This document shows, piece by piece, positions 32,022 to 43,692 of a stretch of DNA of 64,000 bases (position 1 is its first letter; each line of letters opens with the position of its first letter). This DNA is from Ambrosia x helenae (Eukaryota; Streptophyta; Magnoliopsida; Asterales; Asteraceae). A program made the position numbers and the translations under genes. The stretch spans positions 78,255,738-78,319,737 of the forward strand of contig CM061227.1 in the NCBI GenBank assembly GCA_030844895.1, given 5' to 3'. The notes below the pieces were generated by a model, which was not told where the DNA came from, searched no databases, and saw only the letters and a list, made by a program, of their open reading frames with translations.

Positions 32022-34693
32022 ATGTCTGATAGTCACAGTATCTCCGGTGAAGTTCTGGGTAAGGAGACGGAGGAGGTGGTGCAGGAGCCCATCGTCGAGC
32101 ATGGCCGAACGAAGGAGAGGAAACTCATGACCAACACATTCTGTGTTTGGGGTCAGGAGGCTTTTAACCGCTTCTGTGTTATGTATGGGATCCTCCCGGA
32201 GTGGGAGCCCACGCTTCCTTCCCCGACCAGCACCGTCTTATCTGCTGGTAGCGACCAGCTGGCCCTTTATGAAGCCCACTTTGCCAAGTGTGGTTTCCGG
32301 CTTCCATGCACCCGGTTCCAGATAGATACCATGGTTGCCTATGGCGTCGGGCCTACTCAACTAACCGCCTTCGGGCTTCTGAGGTTAGTTCATTTTGAGG
32401 CGTCGTGCCGCGCCTTAGACATTGAGCCGACTGTTGAGCGGTTCAACATGTTTTATTTCATGGCGCGGGATGAAACGTGGTTTTCTTTTAAGCCACGCCC
32501 CAAGGTGCCCGCCATGGCCACCCATACCCCAAAGTCCCTTCACTGGGCAAAGGAGAAGTTCTTCTTTGTGAAGAAGGGGGTCATCCCTGTTGGCCTCCCT
32601 TGGAAGATAATAGGGGATGGTCAGCGCGTGGCGGACATGCCTCTGCTTAAAGATTACAAGAAGCAGGATTGGTTCGTTGCTCTTACCGCCAACGCCACTA
32701 GGCTGGAGTTCCAGAACTTGACAGAGGGAATCTTCTTCCTTCTGGGGATGAGCCGGAACGGTATCCGGGCGGGTAAAGAGCCTTACATCGCGGAGGAGGG
32801 TAAGTATTTTATATTAGTTATTATCATTATTGCCTCCCGCGTTCCTTTCCTTATGATGTGTCATTTGCAGGTGTAAGCAAGTTTGAGTTCTACGCTGCCC
32901 GTCAGGAAAAGGGCATTAAGTGGAGGCCAGTTGCGGAGGGCCAGACCTCGTGCTTGGATGCGTTGGCGGATCGTTTTTATTATCCTGACCTTGCTGCGGC
33001 GCCCAAACCTTATTTTACAACTGGTGAGTCTCCCAGCCCTTTATTTGATAGTATTTTCGGAGATGATACTGTAGGGCAGACTCCGCCGGTAGGCTCGTCC
33101 GCGAGGCGTGGTCGTTGGAAGCACGCTCCGCGGAAGCACAGATACCGAGCCATGATTACCCTTTCTGACTCGGGTTCTTCCGTTTCAGCAGGAGAAGCTG
33201 TGAAAGGGCGTCGGCGGAGGAAGGATGGCCCACCCTCTGAGGATGATGAGGAGGTGGAATCTTCTCAGCTGGAGAAGAGGAAGATGTCGCGGACCGCTGG
33301 TCCGGTGAAGGAGACTCCAGTCGCGCCTGGCGCTGGAGGTGGTGAGGGATCGGTACCTGGTCCGGACCCAGTTAATGTTTCCAAGGGTCCTGTTGGGAGT
33401 GGTAGCGGTGGCGGGCCCGTTTTCAGCATGGGCATTGGTGCCGCCCCTGCGCGCCAACCACTCTTCCAAAAGTTGCTGAGGAAGAAGACTCCTGGTAAGT
33501 TCTTTTTTCCTCCTCTCTCTTCTTTTCTATTTTCATTAATTGTATTATTATTAATAAGTTCTTGTTGATTTGTAGTGGCGCCGAAGATTGTGCCCACTGC
33601 ACCCTTGTCTTCTTCCGCCGAAGCGGGTGGAAGGGAGGAGGATGCCTTGTGGAAGGAGCAGGAGCTTGCGCAGGAGCAAGCGCGGGCCGATGAAGCCTTC
33701 CAAAAGGCTGAGGCTGAGAAGGCCGCTGCTGCCAAGCAAGCGACAGCCGATGAAGCCCGCCGCCGGGCTGAGGCGGAGAAGAAGTCTGTTGCCGATGAAG
33801 CCGCAAGAAAGGCTGAGGCAGACAAGAAGGCTGAGGCGGACCGTCTTCGCCTCCAAGAGCAGAAGTTCTTGGAGGAAAAAACCAAGCTGGCTGAGGAGCG
33901 CGCTGCAAGGGAGCGTGCCGAAGCTGAGAGCCAGGAAATGGCTCGTGATGGAGGGGATGCTTTTGAGAGGGCTCTGCTCCAGCAGGGCGCCTCTGGAGCC
34001 GGTGCGAGCGGCTCGCGTCGGGATCGGCGCGAGGCGTCCAGGGTTGGGGAATCAGCAGGAGTCTATGACGGCTCTTGCTGGTGTGGTGGTGACGCCATCT
34101 GGCGCCCTCGCTGGGCGATAAGGGAAAACACATTGTTTTCCAACTCCTTGGCTGCCGAGGAGTTTGTCAGCGAGGTGGTGCCTCCCTATGAGCGCACTCA
34201 CCAGGATATGTTGAGTCGTGAAGACCTAATAGCCGCCTTGTGCGTTAACCAGGCGACTCAACTATCCATGATGGACTCGCTGCGGCGCCGTGACTCGGCG
34301 TTGTGGCGAGACATGGAGCAGGTGGAGGCGGAGAAGGCCAGTCTTGCTGAAAAAGAGGCTGCCTTCAAAGCCGAGATTGCCAAATACCGCCGCCGTGCCC
34401 ATGACGCGGAGGCTAAGGTTGCCAAACTTGAAGAAGACGCGGTTGCTGAAAGGCGCCGTTGGTCAGAATCCTGGAAGAAGGCCAACACTGACATCTCCGA
34501 TCTGAAGGAGCTTTTGTCAGTGGCGCGTGAGGAGCGGCGGACGGCGGTGAAGAGCCTTGAGGAGAAGAGCAGGGCCCTCACGGAGAGGACGGCGAAATAT
34601 GTAGAGATGCGCAAGGAGCTCGAGTCTAAGGACGAGGCTCTTGTTGCGGCTACTGAGCGCGTCTCTTCGCTGGAGCGGGAGAGGGCCCAGGTC
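32022..34693 (+). pseudogene. Tat antisense gene, exons 1-3 (5' part, cut by LARD-1c)
   Basis: The gene runs opposite to gag-pol. Exon 1 is 32022-32799, exon 2 32871-33494 and exon 3 starts at 33576. Both introns (71 and 81 bp) have GTAAG donors and TGCAG or TGTAG acceptors and keep phase. Exon 1 encodes a globular domain (CVWGQEAFNRFCVMYGILPEW, FQIDTMVAYGVGPTQLT) of the 'putative gypsy type transposon' kind found as antisense ORFs in Tat elements. Exon 2 is basic and Ser/Gly-rich. Exon 3 is Ala/Glu/Lys-rich coiled coil. I see no stop within the exons. LARD-1c interrupts exon 3 after 34693. Function is unknown. Confidence 0.82.
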
Positions 34694-37512
34694 TGTAACA
34701 CCCCAACCGATGGCGGAAACATCGGGATGTCACGTATTGATGATTGTTCAGTAGCTCATGGTAAATAATAAGTTTCAATAAATGATTTAAATAAATTACA
34801 TATAACTGTTCTAAGAATTTGTACATCATAATGAAGAATACAAGCTACGCATCTTCAAGCATTAACTCTAATCTTCGAGCATGTTATAACCTGAAACATG
34901 TTAAGTTTGAAAATATTTTGGATCAACAAAAGTTGGTGAGAATTACATAGGTTTTTGATAATAAAATGAATAAAAATGTTGTGCAATTCATGTGTCATGT
35001 CAATCTAGCCCATATGTGAGAACATACTAGAAATAAATCGAGTGCATAATCAACCCTGATGACTGTTATAAAATGATACATACCATACGCTCATGGTCCA
35101 ATTGAATATGTTATGCGATAACAAACACCCACGTAACCTTTGTAGGAGGCACGTATCCGGGTGGGATTGTCAGTCCAATAGATCTACCAATGTATACCGT
35201 CGGCTTGTACGGAGTTAATGATTATGCTAGAATGGTGCTTACTCTAATCATGCTCAAGACATAATGCAACATAGAAAACACATAGACACATTGATGATTG
35301 AATTGCAATGATAATGTTGTAACATGTTTCACCCCAAAAACGGTGATAAATAAAAAAGGGGCTATGTAAAACTCACCTGAAATTCACTGTGTAAGTATTT
35401 GCAAGTAGCAAAAAGTCTGAACTTGAATTAATTGAACCCTTGTATCCTATTACAAACAAACGATGCCTTAAATTCTAATGCAAATACGCTTGTTTCATTT
35501 ATTGATTGTATAGATAGTTTATTCAACTACCTAGACTCGCATTGAATGAATGCGCGTCTTAAAGTGTGTATGACTTAACGAACCGTTAGTAATTTGGTTT
35601 GGATTTCTTGAAAATATAAGCGTATGTATAGTTGTTTGAAATAATTGCTTTAATATCTCATTCAAGGTCACGATTTGATGTTATTGGTAAAGACATATTT
35701 TTGCTAAAGAAAATAATATTTGGGTGGCTCAACTCACAAGTTGACTCGTTTCGCAGATTGGATCGTATTATACATACTTGTTAATAAATACAAATTTTTC
35801 TATTTTCGACGACGTAAGATTTGAAAGTTAGAGTTTAGTTGTAAAAACATAATCTCATCTTCACGTAATTATAAACTTGGGAGGCCGATTAGTTTCTTAT
35901 ATTTTTTATAAAATTTGGGCAGAGTTTCCTCTGTTTTTGTAAGAAACCAGACAACACAAGTCGTCTATTTTTATCCCAAAAATTAATCGCCCAATATAGT
36001 TCAACTAAAGTTAATCAAGTCTTTATATTAAAACAAGTGGTTCGAGTTATCAAAGCTATAATTATAATGAACGAGTGGTTATACGTTTGTTAAGTGATAC
36101 ATACAGTTATAGTTCGCCATTTAACCATTCTAATAACAATATGTATTATCATAAGCTAGTCGTTATTCTATTCGTCAAGCAAACCAAACAAATAAATAGT
36201 TCTTGTTACCACTCGGTTTGGTTCGTTTAGATTTTAGAATAAATATTTAATTACAATATGTATAAAAAAAAATAATAAAAATAAAATGAGAATAACTAAG
36301 ATCGTGGCGCGCGTTTATACCTTCCATTAATAAGCTCGTGAACTGAGCGTCGACAGATCTGATCGTTTTGACCGGGTTTGACCATAACCGAACTTGACTG
36401 AAGTTGACTTGCGTTGACCAGCTTTGACTGTTGACTACGATTGACCGCTGTTTGACCCGACCTTTTCTGGCGTTGACTCAAATCCAAACAGTCCCACCCT
36501 TGACTCTTCATCTTCCACACACTCCTAATATTCATTTTGACCAAGTTGTTTACATCTTCCCCAAACTTGACCAGGTCTGATTATGAGCCAAGCTTCATCT
36601 CCCTAATTTGCTATTATCCCTAATCACATCACCAATCACCTTCTCTGTAATCGTTGTACGACACCAACCACCACCGTAACTACCACAACCACCGTCACCC
36701 ATCACCACCACTTTATCAGATTATTATAAGAACAAGAGATGGGTTGGGTTTTACCTCTGTTTGATGATGACCCGGCGATGAAGGCATCACCGCCACCGCG
36801 TCTCCGCCTTGCTCCACCGCTGAGCTATGGTGGTTGATTCCTCCTCCTCCCTCTGTGTCTATCCTCTTTTCAACTTCTTTCTCTCTCTTCGCTTCTCTCT
36901 CTCTCTCTTCGTTTCTTTCTCTCTCTCTTCGCTTCTCTCTCTATCTCTTCGCTTCACTCTCTATTGTTTCCTTCTGATCTGAGTGTGTGTGTGTTTATCT
37001 TGGGGAAAGAAAAAGAAAGGGGTGAGGTATTTGTTGGTTTAGAGGGAAGACTTAAGTAATGGTGAAGAAGAAGATAGGGGGGGCTAGGGTTTATGTGTTG
37101 AGATGAAGAAGAAGAAGAGTTAGTGGGCTTTAAATAGGTAGGGTCTTGGGTAGGTTAAGTGGAAGGCATCACGTATACTAACTCGTACCGGCCCGGGTCT
37201 CGTTTATGAACTGGGCCCGTTATCAATAACATAATTATTTCATAAGTTATATAACTGTATGGTGAATTAAAACTAGCATTTGGACTATATATTTATATTT
37301 TTAGTCGCATTTAAAATTTACAAAAATAAGTGTCGGTTTACTAGTGTGTTATTACTTACGACGCGTTATATGGCGAATTTAAATAATTTAAATTTATTAC
37401 TGGATTAAGAATGTATTATTTTTTTTTTTTTGAGATATTATTGTTAATGAATTAACGCATCGTCTTATGAATAAAATATTATTATATTATTCGAGAAACG
37501 TTGGGCGTTACA
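34694..37512 (-). repeat. LARD-1c 3' LTR
   Basis: In sense orientation this is the downstream LTR. It carries the TTGAC cluster (about 36367-36571), the hairpin block (35899-35972) and the AGATCTATTGG block (agatct at 35180-35185). Its ends are TGTAACACCCC and GGCGTTACA on the plus strand. Confidence 0.93.
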
Positions 37513-39709
37513 GTCTCCCCTACTTTTGGGAACTTCGTCCCGAAGTTATTAAAAACACAGGGTTGAGTGTGATTGGGTAGAAGTTAAGACAACTACGGTT
37601 TGGAACAATTTGGGTTAAGGTACAACGTGAATTTATAAATAATAGGATAATATGTTTCGAATAATTTGGGTAAGAGTTTTGATATGTGTGAGTTGATTAC
37701 TATGGAAAGACTAAATGAATTACTAGGCAACTAGCGTTTATAATTGATTATCTACCGAAAACCTTGATAGAATTCCACACTACCTTAACGTACCTGTAAA
37801 TTCATGATTACGTTCCGGACCGCAATCACCAATTTACCTTACATTAGGGTTTTGTGTCCTTCTATGACTCTAAACACATATGTAAGTAATGCAAAATAAC
37901 CTTGTGATTGAATCTTTGTACCAATGAGTCTAATAAATCTTTGTATCAATTTACATGTATAATGTATCCAAAGATGAGTCCAACTGTTGAGCAGGAAAAA
38001 GACTTCTACCGGTCAGTGAGTAGGAACCTCTACCGATTGTTGAGCAGGTGCGATAGCCTCTACCAGTCGTTGAGCAGGTTATTAGAACCTCTACCGACTG
38101 TTGAGCAGGCATGATGACCTCTACCAATCGTTGAGCAGGTTATTAGGTACTCTACTAACTGTTGAGCAAGTACTTCATCCTCTACCAGTTGTTTGATTAA
38201 GTGTAACAATTGTTTTTGGCTTAACACATAAGTTGCAAATTGATAATACATACATGTAAGCAAGTTTGTAAATGCATCAAGTATCAAGTATAGCATGCGA
38301 GCTGTAATAGTGTTGCCCTAGACAAGATTAATGACTCTACATGTGTTTATAGCAAATAGTTTATATTCCATGCTTTCAAGTATCATGAATAATCAAACGT
38401 TCAAGTAGATAATCGAATCCTCATGTATAACTAAGAATCAAGTTTGATGCAACGAACAATCAAGTTTTCAATAGTCTGATTATCATAGGGATCAAGTTTA
38501 TGTTCAAGAAGGTGAAGAATATGAATTTAGTTCTTGAGAGGATAATAGAGAACTCAAAGTATCATCAAGGTTATGAAAGATAATGAACGTGAAAATAGTT
38601 AATAAAGGGTTTATTTTATAGTAAGGAGATTATGTAGCAGTGTAAGTCGTGGGATTTGAATCAAGGGTTAAAATCAAGCGTATTGAGGAGACATGATCGT
38701 GGTAAATGCCAAATTTTGTAAAAGTTCGAACATGTTGAAAATATGTATTTGTCAATGGGGAATTTAGAGACTAAATGTTGATCTTAATTTGGTTTTCGGT
38801 GAAAGCAAGGATGTCAATTTTTTTTTTGTATATAGTACAAACTAATTGGATTTAGAATAGGATATTTCAGTGAGTCAAAGACTTCAAACACGATGACGGG
38901 TTTCAAAAATCAAGATTTTGTTCAGACGTTTTGTATAATAGGCTTCAAGTAATCCATAAAAGAAGTGATTCTTAATAGGTTAAAACATTTTTATCGAAAA
39001 TCATTTGTTACGCCAATGTATAAACATTTGAATTTAGAAATTTAAGTTTGAAGACATTTTGACAAAAATATGTATTTTCCATAATTTATAGGTGATGAAA
39101 ATTTAACAATAATAAGAAATCTTTAGTGTTGTACTAGGGTATACTCAGGTTATGAGGTTATAGTTTAAAAATATATAATATGTTGAGAAAGAAAATAATA
39201 TGATTTGGATAGGGTGTTGAAAATAATCAAACGTACGAGTAATATTATAAGTTTGTAAAATGAAGTGTGGTGGTAAACCCCACAGATGATTCATGAAAGT
39301 TAGGCTAACAGGGGAATTACATAAGGGAACAGATTTGGATTGCAAAAATTTTAAGATTCAAAACTTAGAATTTATACGGGAGTGAGAGGGTATAAATTAA
39401 AATGAAACACGAAGATTGTAAACATTTAATCACGAATAAACGAAGATGTTGACTTATCAAAACAGATCAGGACTAAGCCCAAGGAATTTGCCCTAATAAC
39501 CTAGAAGTACGTTAGGATTGTACCAAGTAAGTGAAAGAGAGTAGGCAAGACCAAGTTAGGCTAAGAATAAGGATGAGGATAGGGATAGAGATAAGGATAA
39601 GGTAGAGCTACAAGCAACTAAAGCAAGTACTGATTAATGTCCTAAGGCTATAGACTAGATTATTTTTCTAATAACCTAATTCCCTATAACCAAGGCTCTG
39701 ATACCAATC
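37513..39709 (-). other. LARD-1c internal domain
   Basis: The domain is non-coding apart from the 30-bp repeat array at about 37981-38200, which keeps an open CSTVGRG-type frame on the minus strand. It contains the PPT at its left end and the PBS at its right end. Confidence 0.85.
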
Positions 39710-42528
39710 TGTAACACCCCAACCGATGGCGGAAACATCGGGATGTCACGTATTGATGATTGTTCAGTAGCTCATGGTAAATAATAAGTTTCAATAAATG
39801 ATTTAAATAAATTACATATAACTGTTCTAAGAATTTGTACATCATAATGAAGAATACAAGCTACGCATCTTCAAGCATTAACTCTAATCTTCGAGCATGT
39901 TATAACCTGAAACATGTTAAGTTTGAAAATATTTTGGATCAACAAAAGTTGGTGAGAATTACATAGGTTTTTGATAATAAAATGAATAAAAATGTTGTGC
40001 AATTCATGTGTCATGTCAATCTAGCCCATATGTGAGAACATACTAGAAATAAATCGAGTGCATAATCAACCCTGATGACTGTTATAAAATGATACATACC
40101 ATACGCTCATGGTCCAATTGAATATGTTATGCGATAACAAACACCCACGTAACCTTTGTAGGAGGCACGTATCCGGGTGGGATTGTCAGTCCAATAGATC
40201 TACCAATGTATACCGTCGGCTTGTACGGAGTTAATGATTATGCTAGAATGGTGCTTACTCTAATCATGCTCAAGACATAATGCAACATAGAAAACACATA
40301 GACACATTGATGATTGAATTGCAATGATAATGTTGTAACATGTTTCACCCCAAAAACGGTGATAAATAAAAAAGGGGCTATGTAAAACTCACCTGAAATT
40401 CACTGTGTAAGTATTTGCAAGTAGCAAAAAGTCTGAACTTGAATTAATTGAACCCTTGTATCCTATTACAAACAAACGATGCCTTAAATTCTAATGCAAA
40501 TACGCTTGTTTCATTTATTGATTGTATAGATAGTTTATTCAACTACCTAGACTCGCATTGAATGAATGCACGTCTTAAAGTGTGTATGACTTAACGAACC
40601 GTTAGTAATTTGGTTTGGATTTCTTGAAAATATAAGCGTATGTATAGTTGTTTGAAATAATTGCTTTAATATCTCATTCAAGGTCACGATTTGATGTTAT
40701 TGGTAAAGACATATTTTTGCTAAAGAAAATAATATTTGGGTGGCTCAACTCACAAGTTGACTCGTTTCGCAGATTGGATCGTATTATACATACTTGTTAA
40801 TAAATACAAATTTTTCTATTTTCGACGACGTAAGATTTGAAAGTTAGAGTTTAGTTGTAAAAACATAATCTCATCTTCACGTAATTATAAACTTGGGAGG
40901 CCGATTAGTTTCTTATATTTTTTATAAAATTTGGGCAGAGTTTCCTCTGTTTTTGTAAGAAACCAGACAACACAAGTCGTCTATTTTTATCCCAAAAATT
41001 AATCGCCCAATATAGTTCAACTAAAGTTAATCAAGTCTTTATATTAAAACAAGTGGTTCGAGTTATCAAAGCTATAATTATAATGAACGAGTGGTTATAC
41101 GTTTGTTAAGTGATACATACAGTTATAGTTCGCCATTTAACCATTCTAATAACAATATGTATTATCATAAGCTAGTCGTTATTCTATTCGTCAAGCAAAC
41201 CAAACAAATAAATAGTTCTTGTTACCACTCGGTTTGGTTCGTTTAGATTTTAGAATAAATATTTAATTACAATATGTATAAAAAAAAATAATAAAAATAA
41301 AATGAGAATAACTAAGATCGTGGCGCGCGTTTATACCTTCCATTAATAAGCTCGTGAACTGAGCGTCGACAGATCTGATCGTTTTGACCGGGTTTGACCA
41401 TAACCGAACTTGACTGAAGTTGACTTGCGTTGACCAGCTTTGACTGTTGACTACGATTGACCGCTGTTTGACCCGACCTTTTCTGGCGTTGACTCAAATC
41501 CAAACAGTCCCACCCTTGACTCTTCATCTTCCACACACTCCTAATATTCATTTTGACCAAGTTGTTTACATCTTCCCCAAACTTGACCAGGTCTGATTAT
41601 GAGCCAAGCTTCATCTCCCTAATTTGCTATTATCCCTAATCACATCACCAATCACCTTCTCTGTAATCGTTGTACGACACCAACCACCACCGTAACTACC
41701 ACAACCACCGTCACCCATCACCACCACTTTATCAGATTATTATAAGAACAAGAGATGGGTTGGGTTTTACCTCTGTTTGATGATGACCCGGCGATGAAGG
41801 CATCACCGCCACCGCGTCTCCGCCTTGCTCCACCGCTGAGCTATGGTGGTTGATTCCTCCTCCTCCCTCTGCGTCTATCCTCTTTTCAACTTCTTTCTCT
41901 CTCTTCGCTTCTCTCTCTCTCTCTTCGCTTCTTTCTCTCTCTCTTCGCTTCTCTCTCTATCTCTTCGCTTCACTCTCTATTGTTTCCTTCTGATCTGAGT
42001 GTGTGTGTGTTTATCTTGGGGAAAGAAAAAGAAAGGGGTGAGGTATTTGTTGGTTTAGAGGGAAGACTTAAGTAATGGTGAAGAAGAAGATAGGGGGGGC
42101 TAGGGTTTATGTGTTGAGATGAAGAAGAAGAAGAGTTAGTGGGCTTTAAATAGGTAGGGTCTTGGGTAGGTTAAGTGGAAGGCATCACGTATACTAACTC
42201 GTACCGGCCCGGGTCTCGTTTATGAACTGGGCCCGTTATCAATAACATAATTATTTCATAAGTTATATAACTGTATGGTGAATTAAAACTAGCATTTGGA
42301 CTATATATTTATATTTTTAGTCGCATTTAAAATTTACAAAAATAAGTGTCGGTTTACTAGTGTGTTATTACTTACGACGCGTTATATGGCGAATTTAAAT
42401 AATTTAAATTTATTACTGGATTAAGAATGTATTATTTTTTTTTTTTTGAGATATTATTGTTAATGAATTAACGCATCGTCTTATGAATAAAATATTATTA
42501 TATTATTCGAGAAACGCTGGGCGTTACA
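39710..42528 (-). repeat. LARD-1c 5' LTR
   Basis: This is the sense-upstream LTR. The TATA box CTATTTAAAG lies at about 42153-42144 on the minus strand, followed by CT- and GA-rich tracts. Thirteen TTGAC words (about 41384-41587) follow, then the hairpin block (40915-40988) and the AGATCTATTGG block (40201 downward). Confidence 0.93.
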
Positions 42529-42533
42529 AGGTC

Positions 42534-43113
42534 CTTAGTGCGAAGGAGGACCTGGAGCGAGACCTGGATTCTTGTGACCAGGCTCGCCTTGCTGCTGTGA
42601 AGGAAGGTGAGGCGGCCAAGTTGCTGCTGGATGAAGCTGTCACCGCCCAGTCCCAGATGCAGGACTCCATCAAATGGTTGATGACAGACGGGATGGCTGG
42701 GGTAAGTCTTCGCGCTTTCTCTGCTTTTGAGACTTGTCTTTTCCATATGCTAACTTTGTTTCTATGCGCAGGTTTTCAAGAGATTTTGGCAGGAGCCTTT
42801 GCTCGGAGACCAGATTGCCGCCATTGCTGCCAGTGCCCAAGCCTATGGTTATGGCGAGGGCTATGAAGACGGTTTCTTGCATGCGCAAAATGATGGGCGC
42901 ATCGTGGACGCGGAACACTATGGCAAGCCACTGAAGGATGAGTATGAGGCGGAACTCCAAAAGTTCGAGAAGATAGAGTTCCCCATCCTCCAAGTGCTTG
43001 CGGACTGCAACAAGAACGCGGATCCACCTGCGGCCCTTAGATATTTTATAGAAACGTCTGATGCGCTGGCGAAAGCTTCTGGCGAGGGGCCTTCCGGCGC
43101 AGCTGACCAATGA
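42534..43113 (+). pseudogene. Tat antisense gene, end of exon 3 and exon 4 (3' part)
   Basis: Exon 3 resumes after the second TSD copy (42529-42533) and ends at 42701 before a GTAAG donor. A 70-bp intron has a CTAAC branch-point word and a GCGCAG acceptor. Exon 4 is 42772-43113, stop at the end. The reading frame continues exactly from 34693, and the summed exons give 3030 nt, 1010 codons including the stop. The product ends with YGYGEGYEDGFLHAQ and ALAKASGEG. LARD-1c is the only break I see. Confidence 0.82.
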
Positions 43114-43692
43114 TTAGGCCTTTTAATACTTGTAACTTTTCTTTTCCTTGTAAATATAGAAGGGTTTTTAATTCCCTTTGTTAATGAAACTTTTGTTTGT
43201 TATATCGTGTTGTCTCGTCTCTAATTTACTTATTTAACCAAGTCGTCACCCGGTGTGTAAGTAAGAGTTAGAGCGCGCGCGCTCGGCTAGACAATCCGAC
43301 GTCTAAGTGTTACAACACTTTCTCGCCTTGAAGATTGTAGCGGAGGCGACTTGTGCCATTGAGTCCGACTTAGGCGCGTGATCGCCTCGCCTTGAAGACC
43401 CGTTTACCGCGTTTATGTGGCGCGCTACTCTGTCCGAGTTGCAATGACTCTAGAAGACAAGAGTTGAGGCGTATGTTGCGGTGTTGTAGGTCCGGCGAGT
43501 AAATCCGTCTTGAAGATTACGCTGCTTGAGTAGGCGCCCGACGCACGCGTGGCGCGTCTTGAAGGCATGCCTTGCTAGCGTGTCCGACGTGATTTTGCCT
43601 AAGTCTTGAAGACCTTGGCGCGGAGAGTACAAGTAGAAACACAGATATAGGAAACGTTTTCATTAATAATATGGCATGTGTAGCCATTTTGA
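43114..43692. other. Convergent gap between antisense gene and gag-pol
   Basis: About 580 bp lie between the two convergent stop codons. The first 100 bp are T-rich with an AATGAAA-like poly(A) word near 43183. The rest is GC-richer and has scattered CTTGAAGA words. I see no gene. Confidence 0.6.

Larger units (their letters stand above)
34694..42528 (-). mobile_element. LARD-1c: non-autonomous LTR retrotransposon in the antisense gene
   Basis: LTRs are 34694-37512 and 39710-42528, each 2819 bp, and the internal domain is 2197 bp. TSD AGGTC lies at 34689-34693 and 42529-42533. The PBS on the minus strand (39706-39694) and PPT (about 37530-37513) show minus orientation. I see four differences between the LTRs, all transitions, so insertion is recent. 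No gag or pol is present. The terminal LTR part and internal domain are shared with LARD-1a and LARD-1b, while most of the LTR is unlike theirs. Confidence 0.93.

Noticed and set aside
33185..34133. Long minus-strand frames over the Tat antisense gene
   Set aside because: They are shadows of GC-rich, Ala/Glu/Lys-rich exons and lack the splice logic and domains of the plus-strand gene.
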